Source: Phycisphaerales bacterium
GTDB taxonomy: Bacteria; Planctomycetota; Phycisphaerae; Phycisphaerales; UBA1924
Length of the DNA stretch: 45,982 nt
Reading direction: 5' to 3'
NCBI GenBank assembly: GCA_029213305.1
Contig: JARGPA010000017.1
Span: 31,085-77,066, forward strand
Of this stretch, positions 16,634-24,933 are shown piece after piece. The first letter of the stretch is position 1. Every line of letters starts with the position of its first letter. A program made the translations under genes and the position numbers. A model generated the notes under the pieces. That model searched no databases. It saw only the letters and a program-made list of their open reading frames with translations, and was not told where the DNA came from.

Positions 16634-17173
16634 TTACGCGTCTGCTGGGAAGCCCTTGCACTCAGGAATGATCACTCGATCAATCCGAGGCAGACCATCA
16701 GCATCGAGTCCGAATGCCTCGTTGAGATATGTTGTCAACTGACGAGTAATTGTCTCGAGCCCTGGTTCACGCAGGTGTCGATCATTTGCACGACGGAAGA
16801 TCATCGAAACACCCTCTTTCAAGGTCGCGGCATCTCGTTCCATGGTTGCTTGGATCTCATCAACATTCTTCTGACGAACACGTAGGAAGATCTGAACGCG
16901 CCATTCCCAGACTCGTCCAGTTTGCATATTCTGGAATCGGTCTTCAACAAGCTTGATTTCAACTGGTGCTTCATCACCTGTTCCTTCAAGCCCAACGAGA
17001 TCGGTTGCTTCAACAGATTTTGGGCCACCCATCGATGACACCAAGAAGAAGACACCTGCGCCTTCAACGATCATCAGGACCGCGATAACGAGGATCATTT
17101 TCAGACCGCCGCCGCCCTTCTTTTCAGAAGACTCTTCTTCGGTCGACTCGGTTTTGGTTTCTTCATCCGCCAT
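16634..17173 (-). CDS. fliL: FliL, stator-associated flagellar protein
   Basis: 179 aa. The frame is open from 17353, but ATG 17173 has GAGG and matches the FliL layout, so the upstream part (antisense to nothing, overlapping motB) is not translated. A charged N-terminal tail (EETKTESTEEESSEKKGGGG) is followed by one membrane helix (about 25-48, LKMILVIAVLMIVEGAGVFFLV), then the periplasmic FliL domain with a conserved WRVQIFLRV strand and helices ending RQLTTYLNEAFGL...RIDRVIIPECKGFPA. FliL rings surround stator units and promote torque. It follows motB by 31 bases. It is the last gene before the unusual gap ahead of fliN. Confidence 0.93.
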   Translation of the reverse strand: MADEETKTESTEEESSEKKGGGGLKMILVIAVLMIVEGAGVFFLVSSMGGPKSVEATDLVGLEGTGDEAPVEIKLVEDRFQNMQTGRVWEWRVQIFLRVRQKNVDEIQATMERDAATLKEGVSMIFRRANDRHLREPGLETITRQLTTYLNEAFGLDADGLPRIDRVIIPECKGFPADA

Positions 17174-17204
17174 GATGATCCTCAACTCGCTCTGTAAATG
17201 AGCA

Positions 17205-17951
17205 TTATCCGTCAGCCCCGGTGAAGTTCGGATCTGGATGCACCTGATCCACAGTCCGCCCTGTCTGATATATCTGAACTCGGCGATTCGAGTCCCCGCC
17301 TTGCCCTGAGGAGCTTCCAAGCTCGACAGGTTCAGTATTCCCAGCCGACTCAACCCGCAGAATCGTTGGATCTACACCACCTTCTCGGACGAGAAAGTCC
17401 TTGACTGCTTGAGCTCGCTTGTATGCAAGTTCATCAAAACCTAAACCAGATTTCTTCTCTTCGACTCCCCAAGCATGTCCAACGATTGGACAAATGTATT
17501 TGAGGCCACGGATTTTGGGAGCGATCTGAGTACGGATCAGGTCCTGATCTCTCTTTGAGAGCTCAAAGCTACCTGGATCGAAGATGATCGAAGCGCCGAT
17601 CGCATGTCTAGCACCCTCTTGGACAATGTTGACCTGCGTCTCTTTACCAGGGACATTGGGGTTCACATTTTCATCAGTGCTCTTGTTGCTGTCATCACGA
17701 CGCGCTTTTTCATCTTTGTAAGTCACCATTGAGTTATCGACTCTCTCCATGATGTGCGCGAGCCCTAATCCTCCACTCGCGCCGAGAGCTTCGTTTACAG
17801 ATTCAACGACATCTTGGTACTCACGTGGTTTTTTAATCTCAGAGAATGCAGCAAGGAGAATGAAGAAACAAAGCAAGAGCGACATGAGATCACCAAAGGT
17901 CAATACCCATTCAGGCACTTCTGCTTTAGGTGGTTCTTTTTTCTCAGGCAT
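17205..17951 (-). CDS. motB: MotB/PomB stator protein with OmpA-like domain
   Basis: 248 aa. Peptidoglycan-anchored stator subunit. The single membrane helix near residues 15-38 reads WVLTFGDLMSLLLCFFILLAAFS with the ion-binding Asp22; the FGDLMSLLxCFFxLL pattern is closer to sodium-type PomB/MotS than to proton-type MotB. A plug and linker region follows (about 40-105), then an OmpA-like domain with IIFDPGSFELSKRDQDLI, a shortened GHAWG stretch, YKRAQAVKDFLV and NRRVQIYQ. It starts at ATG 17951 with GGAG upstream and lies 29 bases after motA. Confidence 0.94.
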   Translation of the reverse strand: MPEKKEPPKAEVPEWVLTFGDLMSLLLCFFILLAAFSEIKKPREYQDVVESVNEALGASGGLGLAHIMERVDNSMVTYKDEKARRDDSNKSTDENVNPNVPGKETQVNIVQEGARHAIGASIIFDPGSFELSKRDQDLIRTQIAPKIRGLKYICPIVGHAWGVEEKKSGLGFDELAYKRAQAVKDFLVREGGVDPTILRVESAGNTEPVELGSSSGQGGDSNRRVQIYQTGRTVDQVHPDPNFTGADG

Positions 17952-17980
17952 CCTTCGTCTCCTTCAAAGCTGCAATCAAC

Positions 17981-18760
17981 TTACGCCGCTTCTGCCTCGT
18001 CGCCGAACGATGTTCGTTGTGAAGGAGGGAGGTAAGTTAATAGCTTGCTTTCAACCACGCGTGGGTTGTCTCCTGACTGGATAGACATTACGCCAGCGAT
18101 GATCACTGTTTTGAGGAGAATCTCTTCTTGATCTTTGCTATAGAGCTTGTCCGCGATTGGACCCGCAAACACATTTGCAACGATCGCACCGTACAGTGTT
18201 GTAATCAGCGCAACTGCCATACTTGGACCGATCGACGCTGGATCATCCATTGAACCGAGCATGAAGATCAATCCCATCAGCGTTCCGATCATTCCGAACG
18301 CAGGAGCATACTTTGCAAACTGATCGAGGATCATTTTGCCGCTCATATGACGATCCATCAGACCTTCGAGTTCTGTTTCCATGATGACTCGGATAAGTTC
18401 AGGATCAGTCCCGTCTACCGCCATCTTGATTCCACGAACAACGAACTCTTCTTTCATGTCCCCAATATGGTTCTCTAGACTCAAGATCCCTTCGCGTCGT
18501 GCGATCTCTGCGAACTTGACAAGATCACGAATGGTTTCTTCGACATCAGACACTTCGCCGAAGACTGCTTTGAGAACAACAGTGTGAACTTTGAGCATCT
18601 TCGCGAGCGGAAACGCACAAATAGTTGCGCCTGTCGCACCACCAAAGACGACAACAATTGATGGGATGTTGATCAGTGCAAGCGGATCACCACCCAAAAC
18701 AATTGATAAACCAACTGATAAGAGTGCGACCACGAGCCCGATGATTGTACCTAAATCCAC
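17981..18760 (-). CDS. motA: MotA/PomA stator protein
   Basis: 259 aa with the GTG at 18760, which has GGAGG seven bases upstream; the frame extends to 18805 but without a better signal. Four membrane helices, two N-terminal and two C-terminal. The opening VDLGTIIGLVVALLSVGLSIVLGGD resembles sodium-type PomA, and the helix-3 region YAPAFGMIGTLMGLIFML with DDPASIGPSMAVALITTLYGAIVANVF contains the conserved gating prolines. The cytoplasmic loop carries charged residues (RREGILSLE) that contact FliG. At the position of PomA Asp31 it has Asn, a difference from Vibrio. A sigma28-like site lies at 18815-18841. Confidence 0.95.
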   Translation of the reverse strand: MDLGTIIGLVVALLSVGLSIVLGGDPLALINIPSIVVVFGGATGATICAFPLAKMLKVHTVVLKAVFGEVSDVEETIRDLVKFAEIARREGILSLENHIGDMKEEFVVRGIKMAVDGTDPELIRVIMETELEGLMDRHMSGKMILDQFAKYAPAFGMIGTLMGLIFMLGSMDDPASIGPSMAVALITTLYGAIVANVFAGPIADKLYSKDQEEILLKTVIIAGVMSIQSGDNPRVVESKLLTYLPPSQRTSFGDEAEAA

Positions 18761-18814
18761 CGAATAACCTCCATGCGCCGGTATATGCATCCGAGCGACC
18801 AGCACATGTTCCGA

Positions 18815-18841
18815 TTATCGACACGGAAAGGTGGATTCTTG
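18815..18841 (-). promoter_or_regulatory. Possible sigma28 promoter of motA
   Basis: Minus strand CAAG (18841-18838), 15 bases, then GTCGATAA (18822-18815): the TAAA-N15-GCCGATAA geometry with one mismatch in the -10 and two in the -35. The predicted start lies about 45 bases before the motA GTG. The gap between flbD and motA holds no other gene. Confidence 0.35.
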
Positions 18842-18899
18842 ATTGACAACCACGGAATCTAGAGATTCACTGGGATGAACTTGATATTCGGACCTGAAT

Positions 18900-19097
18900 C
18901 TAAGCCGGCGAGGATAATCGACGCAGATGACGCTCGAAATCGATTACTCTACGAATAATCTCATCACTGGATTCTGCAACGACAAGATGCTCACCCGAAA
19001 TCAGGGTGATAATCGTGTCCGGACTCTCTTCAATTGTCCGGATCAGTTCTGCATTGAGCACGAACTTTTGCCCGTTGAGCCGTGTCACCGATATCAT
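18900..19097 (-). CDS. flbD: FlbD-family small flagellar protein
   Basis: 65 aa. It matches the small FlbD family found between flgE and motA in spirochaetes and Gram-positive bacteria: MISVTRLNGQKFVLNAELI, then RTIEESPDTIITLISGEHLVV and a C-terminal helix (SSDEIIRRVIDFERHLR). It is unrelated to the Caulobacter sigma54 activator of the same name. The function is unsettled; its fixed place in motility operons suggests a role in export or assembly. GAGG lies before the ATG. The location, 37 bases after the flgE stop, supports the call. Confidence 0.93.
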   Translation of the reverse strand: MISVTRLNGQKFVLNAELIRTIEESPDTIITLISGEHLVVAESSDEIIRRVIDFERHLRRLSSPA

Positions 19098-19134
19098 CGA
19101 ACTACCTCATCCAACATCAAACTTGTCCGTTTCA

Positions 19135-20883
19135 TTATCGTCCAAGTACAAGTAACTGCTGCATAAGCTCGTCTGCTGTCCGGATAACTCGCGATGATGC
19201 AGAGTACCCGGTCGAAGTAAGAATCATATTTGTGAACTCTTCTCCGAGATCAACATTCGATTGCTCAAGTGCACCAGAAACCAAAGCTCCGAGTCCAAGA
19301 ACCCCAGGAGGAGCAATCGACGCAGGTCCTGAGTTTGGTCCTGTAGTAAAGAGATTTCCACCTTCATCAATGAGCCCCGCGGGGTTCGTGAAGTTTGCAA
19401 GAACCACTTGTCCCATTGTCTTGACTGCGCCGTTGGAGAACCGACCAAAGATCACGCCGTCTTCTCCTGCTGCAAACGACTCGAGTGTCCCAGGGGGGAG
19501 GCCGTCAATCGTGAGCCCGATCATGCTTGAAGGTGCCGCCGCTAACGAAGTGGTGTTTCCCTTATCTGAGAGTAACTGAATTGTCCAACTCAACAATGGA
19601 TCTGCACCTGTATCGGTACGATCCATGGTTAATGTAATCTCAGATGAGTCTGGATCTGGTTGTCCGTTGTTATCAAACTGCATCGTTCCAGTTGAAAGTG
19701 CAAACCCTGGGGACATGTCATCTTCTGAATCGATGAAGTAGCGCCATACAGGTCCCGTGTCTGGAGTGGAATCGAGCACCATACTAATGTTTGCCGTTAC
19801 CTCAGCACCAAGCGAGTCATATCCAACGATTGTTGTACGAACACTCTCACCGTCCGCCGCGGCGACCTTGTCTGTCACAAACGGCGCACCCAATGAAGTG
19901 CTCCCGTCAGTATCAATGAGTTCCATATCCCCGGGTGCGATAACGAGATCATTCACAGATCCAACATTACTGACGATTCGAATGATCCCAGTAAGCGCAT
20001 CCACTGTAATACCCGGGGTGTTCCCATCTGGGTTTGCGGTTCCAGTAGTTTGAATTCCAATCGATGAAGAAAGGAAATCCATGTAATCTTGAACTGTTGA
20101 TGTAGCAGTTATGTCGAAGGTTGCATCAGGAAGGTCTGTCCCGCCTCGTGATGCGCCGTTTGAACCTTTGAAGTTGATCGATTGTCCCGCAACGAACGCC
20201 GCCGTCCCTGAACCTGGCAAATCAGGATCTTCAACACTTGTCAGTAAGGTTGTGGAACTGATGAATCCGCCTCCCACCGTTGAGAACCCCGCTGTTGCGG
20301 TACCGAGTAAATCGATGACTGATCCTTGAGTTGGTAGATCACCGTCTTTGTTCAGGTTTCCGACCAGTGCGATGTTGCGTGTTGCTTCTGCGATTGTTTG
20401 TTTACCCACAGGGATATTAATCGGAACGAGTTCTCCTGTCATGATATTGAACTCTTCATCGACTGCATATCCGAGTAGCTTTTCACCCGTCGCAGTCGCA
20501 AGGTTATCGTCAGAGTCTTGGCGGAATGTACCAGCGCGAGTGTAGAAGTTCACACCTGCTCGTTGAACTAAAAAGAACCCACTCCCATCGATTGCCATAT
20601 CTCGAAGATCACCCGTCCCTGTGAACCCAGAAGCAGAGAAGTCTCTCTGAATCGCGGCGATTGCTACACCATTACCAACCTGCTTAGGGTTGACACCGCC
20701 TCTGATTTCACTTGGGCTTGTTCCGAATCCAAGATTTTGCGAGAACAATGATTCGAAAAGCATTCTGGAACTCTTGAACGCCACCGTATTGACATTGGCA
20801 ACATTGTTACCGATCACATCAAGCTTGGCCGAGTGGGCATTAAGTCCGGACAACCCGGCAAAGAGTGCGGTGGTAAGGGCCAT
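19135..20883 (-). CDS. flgE: FlgE, flagellar hook protein
   Basis: 582 aa, longer than the enteric hook protein (about 400). Secreted through the flagellar export gate to form the hook. The N-terminal rod/hook motif is ALTTALFAGLSGLNAHSAKLDVIGNNVANVNTVAFKSSR, then GGVNPKQVGNGVAIAAI and a typical DMAIDGSGFFLVQ stretch (about 95-108). Residues about 180-420 form a large variable surface region. The C-terminal D0 helix is GALEQSNVDLGEEFTNMILTSTGYSASSRVI. Start ATG with AGGAAGGAA upstream. It follows the small protein at 20946-21452. Confidence 0.96.
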   Translation of the reverse strand: MALTTALFAGLSGLNAHSAKLDVIGNNVANVNTVAFKSSRMLFESLFSQNLGFGTSPSEIRGGVNPKQVGNGVAIAAIQRDFSASGFTGTGDLRDMAIDGSGFFLVQRAGVNFYTRAGTFRQDSDDNLATATGEKLLGYAVDEEFNIMTGELVPINIPVGKQTIAEATRNIALVGNLNKDGDLPTQGSVIDLLGTATAGFSTVGGGFISSTTLLTSVEDPDLPGSGTAAFVAGQSINFKGSNGASRGGTDLPDATFDITATSTVQDYMDFLSSSIGIQTTGTANPDGNTPGITVDALTGIIRIVSNVGSVNDLVIAPGDMELIDTDGSTSLGAPFVTDKVAAADGESVRTTIVGYDSLGAEVTANISMVLDSTPDTGPVWRYFIDSEDDMSPGFALSTGTMQFDNNGQPDPDSSEITLTMDRTDTGADPLLSWTIQLLSDKGNTTSLAAAPSSMIGLTIDGLPPGTLESFAAGEDGVIFGRFSNGAVKTMGQVVLANFTNPAGLIDEGGNLFTTGPNSGPASIAPPGVLGLGALVSGALEQSNVDLGEEFTNMILTSTGYSASSRVIRTADELMQQLLVLGR

Positions 20884-20945
20884 AAAGAATTCCTTCCTAT
20901 TGATCCTGAGTGGGATCCCATGTGAGAATCACTCAAGGTATCGAG

Positions 20946-21452
20946 CTATAGAGTTGGTACTCGCCCTGCAAGAGCGTGCACCAACGATGCGTTTCGCACA
21001 ATGCGTGCCGGAATGAGAACCCCGTCCCCTCGTATCTCAGAAACTTCATTTTCATCCTGCTCATCATCATTTGAAGGCTGATTGGTTGCGACAAACCCAT
21101 CAATCTCTTCGATTACACCCGATTCTTCAATCGGGATCGCTTCGAGTACTATCCGTTGTTGCACATCGACGCGCAGTGTTCGCTTGTTGTGCAAAATCAG
21201 CGCACGATCAACTCCCGCAACTGCCGCTTGGTCAATCGCGGATCGAATAGCACCCTGTTCATCGTGTGTGAACTCTCCCGAGACCGATGGCGCAAAGAGT
21301 ACAGCGAGATCGCTCTTGGGGTTTCCATCGATCGCATCTGCGAGCATGAGATCAAAGTCGGGATTCGTATCAGGGAGTTCTGCTTCTCCAACATCAAAGG
21401 GACGAACCCCTGCGCCGAGTGATTCAAGAAGATGAACTTCAACTGGTTTCAT
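20946..21452 (-). CDS. Divergent flagellar operon protein between flgD and flgE
   Basis: 168 aa. The stretch at about 60-105 (EFTHDEQGAIRSAIDQAAVAGVDRALILHNKRTLRVDVQQRIVLEAI) has the pattern of the short flagellar operon protein that sits at exactly this place in Bacillus, Clostridium and spirochaete operons (TIGR02530 type: a helix with AVxKAAxKG, then a strand LVLxxDxALIVxVxxRxVITA). Sequence agreement is loose, so this is inference from pattern and position. The N-terminal 55 residues and the acidic region at about 125-145 (NQPSNDDEQDENE) are extra. AAGGGG lies before the ATG. No signal peptide or membrane segment. Function of the family is uncertain; hook assembly is likely from context. 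Confidence 0.65.
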   Translation of the reverse strand: MKPVEVHLLESLGAGVRPFDVGEAELPDTNPDFDLMLADAIDGNPKSDLAVLFAPSVSGEFTHDEQGAIRSAIDQAAVAGVDRALILHNKRTLRVDVQQRIVLEAIPIEESGVIEEIDGFVATNQPSNDDEQDENEVSEIRGDGVLIPARIVRNASLVHALAGRVPTL

Positions 21453-21476
21453 TTATCCCCTTGTCAGTCTCGCGAA

Positions 21477-22082
21477 TCAGACATCGTTCGAGAAGGTCTT
21501 CCGGACTGGGTCTGTGTCTACCTTGTCGACTTTCCCACCATCTGTCTTGGTTGGATCGATCTGACCTATCCCAATCAACAAATCATCGTCGTTTGAGTCG
21601 CTTGGTCCATCATCGATATCGTCATCGTCGATATCGTCTTCAATATCATCTTCCGGCGGATCAACGAAATCATCAATCGGCCCGACGATCTCATCCACAT
21701 TGCTGAAGAACATCCGTGACCCGTCAAACATGTTCAGTACCGGACCATCTTGTGTCATTGATACCGAGATCACTAAGTCTGAGACACGACGATTATCGAG
21801 CGTAATACCAGATACAAGAGAACCAATCAACTGAGAAGCTGATGCGAGCTCACTCTGACTTACCATCCGTTGCAAGGAGTTGACCATTTGTGAGTCCGAT
21901 TCAATCGAACGCAAAGTAGAAAGCTGATTGAGCATCGATTGCGTGTCATTGGGCGCCAACGGGTCCTGGTTACTCAACTCAGTGAAGATGATCTGTAAGA
22001 ACTCCCCACTAGAAAGCGCGCTAAATGCATCGGTTGATGTACTCGGAGAAGAAGTCGGCGAAAAATTGTTGATTGCACTCAT
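21477..22082 (-). CDS. flgD: FlgD, hook-cap protein with Asp-rich tail
   Basis: 201 aa. Hook scaffold that caps the growing hook. The N-terminal FlgD domain is clear: SSGEFLQIIFTELSNQDPLAPNDTQSMLNQLSTLRSIESDSQM (about 25-68), then ASASQLIGSLVSG with a short beta region (DGPVLNMFDGSRMFFSNVDEI). The FlgD Ig-like domain of enteric proteins is missing. Instead the C-terminus has an Asp-rich run (residues about 140-166: DPPEDDIEDDIDDDDIDD) and a polar tail. AAGGAT lies before the ATG. It lies between fliK and the small flagellar operon protein gene, the usual order. Confidence 0.9.
   Translation of the reverse strand: MSAINNFSPTSSPSTSTDAFSALSSGEFLQIIFTELSNQDPLAPNDTQSMLNQLSTLRSIESDSQMVNSLQRMVSQSELASASQLIGSLVSGITLDNRRVSDLVISVSMTQDGPVLNMFDGSRMFFSNVDEIVGPIDDFVDPPEDDIEDDIDDDDIDDGPSDSNDDDLLIGIGQIDPTKTDGGKVDKVDTDPVRKTFSNDV
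21612..21653 (-). repeat. Imperfect tandem repeat encoding the FlgD Asp-rich run
   Basis: On the plus strand, units of 12-15 bases built on GATATCGTC(A/T)TC recur at 21615, 21630 and about 21642. They encode the DDI/DDD repeats of FlgD in frame, in keeping with expansion by slippage. Confidence 0.6.
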
Positions 22083-22103
22083 AGGTATATCCTTCTTCCG
22101 CGA

Positions 22104-23723
22104 TTACGCGATGGCGTCGAGCCCTATATCTGTCCATATCGAATCTACATCGAGTTCTGAATCTGGTTCATCGAACCCAATTGTTTGATTTTCGTTTCGT
22201 TCTGGATTACTTGAATCTTGTGAGTTGTGATGATGTCCAGATTCTGACTCGGAATTATCCGAGTTATTCTCATTGGAGGTAGATGAAGAATCAGATCCCT
22301 GTGTTGAATCGTCACCCAAACTTATACGATCGATATTAAAACCCTTCGACCTGAGCTGATTCCCAAGATCTTTGAGTTGTCCTTGAAGTAACTCTGTTGC
22401 TTCATCGTTACTCGTTTCAAATCGAACTGCGAGTTCAAGCCCTTCTGTTTGAACGCGGATACGAATTTCACCTAGGTGTTCTGGAGTTAACTTCAATGTC
22501 ATCTCGTTCTTCCCAGAACGAAGCAATGACGCTAACCCTCGTTGAACTTGTGCTAAGACTCCCGCACGATTTGGCTCGCCTCGCATCTCTGCTTGTCTGA
22601 TATTCTTCACAGAAGACTCAGAATGCGAGTCACCGCGGAGTTGCCCCAGATCTGATGCTTCTACCCCGGTAACTGCTCTCGAGGTCAATGCTTGAGCTCG
22701 ATTCCCATCCACAAGTTGTGCAGAACTCGCGTGAGCAACTCCGCGATCGTGAACATTCACACGAGCTACGCCAGCGGAAGCAACAGCTCCAGCGTCAACC
22801 CGTAAAGTCTTAATCGAGTTCACTTCAACCCCAACTTGATCTGCTCGTATGTTCGTCGATTCAGAAGTTGCTTGGGTGTTTGTAGGCCGAGCTGATTGGT
22901 TAGCGCTTGGAACTTGTGTGCTTTTCGAATCATTCCCAATAACGTGATTCAGTTGATTCACTTCAATCTGACGCTCAGACTGAGGAGGCGAACTCGAAAG
23001 AGCTTCATTCGTTGGGGGGAGATCTGAATGCTTATCAATACTCTTGGGTCCCGAAGTTCCTGTTGGGTCAATCGGAGTTGGATTCCCCACATTGCTCTGT
23101 TTACCCAACTTTGTTTCGATCGCGATTGATGTCAGATCTGCACTCGAGGATTGAATCTTGGATTTGACTAATCCCTTAATGCTCAGCTTTGCTTGATCGC
23201 TTTGGTTTTCAAGGAGTCTAAGTGTTGAATCGTTTGCAAGGGTTGGTTCTTGGACTGGCGCTGCTGTACTTGGTGTACTTTGAGTGTTCTCAATATTTGA
23301 TGTGTTTGAAACTACTTGAGTATCTATGGATTGCTCATGGGAATCAGTACTCTGTTTGCTCACCTGATCTTTATCAGCATCCTCAGAGTTGCTTGACTGA
23401 TCTGAATCAACCGATTGTGAGCTTTGATCTGAGCTTGAAACCTGTTCATCCTGAACTGAATCGTCATCAGTGTTTGCTTCGTCGCCATCTGCTATCGGCT
23501 CATCAACCTGGTTTGCATCGTCAGTGTCTGATTCTTCCCCAAGCTCATTCCCAGAATTGTTTTGGAGCGAATCAACAACGATTGATTCGCTCTCTGATTC
23601 GAAACCTTGCAAGACCTGCGCGAATGCTTGCGCATCGTGTGCGCTGCTTGTGCGCAAAAATCCAGCGTCCCCGCGAAGTGATGGTTGATTAGAATGTGTG
23701 GTTTCGATAGGTGTAATGGTCAT
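22104..23723 (-). CDS. fliK: FliK, hook-length control protein
   Basis: 539 aa. Secreted molecular ruler that ends hook growth by acting on FlhB. The N-terminal two thirds are disordered and rich in Ser, Asp, Gln and Glu, as in other FliK proteins. The C-terminal switch domain is recognisable at about 400-465: SGKNEMTLKLTPEHLGEIRIRVQTEGLELAVRFETSNDEATELLQGQLKDLGNQL. A very acidic Ser/Asn tail follows. The start overlaps the stop of the MotE-like gene by one base (TAATG). flgD is directly downstream, the usual order. Confidence 0.9.
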   Translation of the reverse strand: MTITPIETTHSNQPSLRGDAGFLRTSSAHDAQAFAQVLQGFESESESIVVDSLQNNSGNELGEESDTDDANQVDEPIADGDEANTDDDSVQDEQVSSSDQSSQSVDSDQSSNSEDADKDQVSKQSTDSHEQSIDTQVVSNTSNIENTQSTPSTAAPVQEPTLANDSTLRLLENQSDQAKLSIKGLVKSKIQSSSADLTSIAIETKLGKQSNVGNPTPIDPTGTSGPKSIDKHSDLPPTNEALSSSPPQSERQIEVNQLNHVIGNDSKSTQVPSANQSARPTNTQATSESTNIRADQVGVEVNSIKTLRVDAGAVASAGVARVNVHDRGVAHASSAQLVDGNRAQALTSRAVTGVEASDLGQLRGDSHSESSVKNIRQAEMRGEPNRAGVLAQVQRGLASLLRSGKNEMTLKLTPEHLGEIRIRVQTEGLELAVRFETSNDEATELLQGQLKDLGNQLRSKGFNIDRISLGDDSTQGSDSSSTSNENNSDNSESESGHHHNSQDSSNPERNENQTIGFDEPDSELDVDSIWTDIGLDAIA

Positions 23724-24415
23724 TATTGGCTCGTGTCAGAGTCTGACGCGGTTTCCAAACCACGCAGTCTCAATGACTCAAGCAAATCTGCTGCCAACTG
23801 TTCTTCGCCCGCTTTAATGAACTCACCCATAATCTGTGTTCTGATGCGCCCATCCATCGCGCTCAGGTACGAAACGACTTCCTCTTTCTTTGAATCGTTG
23901 AGTAAAGTCGAAATGACAGCTTTCGCGTCCTTGGGTTTTAAACCTGATAAGGTTGATAGCGATTTCTTAAACTGTTTTCCGCCTTCAAGATCTGCTAATC
24001 GGGCTCGCATGAGATCGAAATCCTCTATCTCAGAATCGAGTGATTTTCGATCCATCTCTATGAGACTGCGTTCTCTGCGTAAGCTCGCTTGCAGATTCTC
24101 TACTTCACGCTTCATCCGATCGAGTCGTTGTCGATCAACCTGTGTCATTTCGACACGGACTAAGTTCCGTTCATCTGCATTCAAAGGGAATGCAGGGAGT
24201 GGTTTCTCCTGCGCTTCGAGTTCCTTTTCGAGTGCTGCTGCTTCAGCTTTTACCGCGGCTTCATCAACTGCTACCGGTTCATCGAAGAGCTGTGTGAGCT
24301 CTAGAACCCGTGATTTACTCATTCTACCAGAACTGAGCAGCCAACCTGCGCCGAGGAATACCGCGAGGAGATTGAAAATCGCGACTACTAAGATAGCTTT
24401 GGTGATCGTTTTCAT
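23723..24415 (-). CDS. MotE/YlxF-like flagellar protein with MgtE_N-type domain
   Basis: 230 aa. One N-terminal membrane helix (about 5-30), a long coiled coil (about 50-130, with LEKELEAQEKPLPAFPLNADERNLVRVEMTQ and later heptads), and a C-terminal domain of the MgtE intracellular type (about 145-215: FKKSLSTLSGLKPKDAKAVISTLLNDSKKEEVVSYLSAMDGRIRTQIMGEFI). This layout and position between fliJ and fliK match ylxF of Bacillus and the MotE chaperone of alphaproteobacteria, which stabilises the periplasmic protein MotC. It begins four bases after the fliJ stop codon. The precise function here is inferred. Confidence 0.82.
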   Translation of the reverse strand: MKTITKAILVVAIFNLLAVFLGAGWLLSSGRMSKSRVLELTQLFDEPVAVDEAAVKAEAAALEKELEAQEKPLPAFPLNADERNLVRVEMTQVDRQRLDRMKREVENLQASLRRERSLIEMDRKSLDSEIEDFDLMRARLADLEGGKQFKKSLSTLSGLKPKDAKAVISTLLNDSKKEEVVSYLSAMDGRIRTQIMGEFIKAGEEQLAADLLESLRLRGLETASDSDTSQ

Positions 24416-24419
24416 AGAG

Positions 24420-24896
24420 TTACCTGTTGCTTATCTCGACTGACTCCTTTGAGTTCCTTGAAAAACGCATTACACTCAGTTCATCGAGATCCCTCGCTTC
24501 TTTGACGGCTTCGAGCTTCTTATGTTCTTCGAGTTGTTGATCCCGAAGAAGTTCTACTGCTTTTCGTTGCATAGCTGCTTGGGTAAGCTCTTGACGAGCA
24601 GATTCGAGTTTCTTGTAGACTCCTGCTAACTCCAAGACGGTTCGTTGCGCTTCGAAATGATGTTTCAAGCTTGCACCTGCTTGCATTTTGACTGCTTGAA
24701 GATCAACCCTCGATCCCCCAGCGAGTGCGTTACTGAGTGTTTGACGCTCATCTGTCATCATCGTTTGGCACATCCGAATCCGTTCCTCGAGTGTCACTCG
24801 TTCTCGTTCGATTTCTGCAACTATCAGTTGATGATCGCGCTCAACGCGTTTTCGTTGTTTGAGAACTGGTTCGAGTTTGAACTGGAACTTAGCCAT
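24420..24896 (-). CDS. fliJ: FliJ, export chaperone-escort stalk protein
   Basis: 158 aa. Coiled-coil protein that acts as the stalk of the export ATPase and links it to FlhA. It opens with the typical MAKFQFKLEPVLKQRKRVERDHQ and is almost all heptads up to about residue 140. There is no good Shine-Dalgarno before the ATG, so coupling to fliI (37 bases upstream) is likely. Sequence similarity in this family is low; the call rests on the opening motif, coiled coil, length and place after fliI. Confidence 0.88.
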   Translation of the reverse strand: MAKFQFKLEPVLKQRKRVERDHQLIVAEIERERVTLEERIRMCQTMMTDERQTLSNALAGGSRVDLQAVKMQAGASLKHHFEAQRTVLELAGVYKKLESARQELTQAAMQRKAVELLRDQQLEEHKKLEAVKEARDLDELSVMRFSRNSKESVEISNR

Positions 24897-24933
24897 AAAT
24901 TTCGGAGCGAGATTCTAAATGATCGGGTACAGG

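Noticed and set aside
17174..17353. 60-residue upstream extension of FliL
   Set aside because: It overlaps motB and lacks a start signal; ATG 17173 has a ribosome site and matches the family.
18761..18788. GG-N10-GC upstream of motA as a sigma54 site
   Set aside because: Only the GG and GC match well; the sigma28-like element in the same gap is better.
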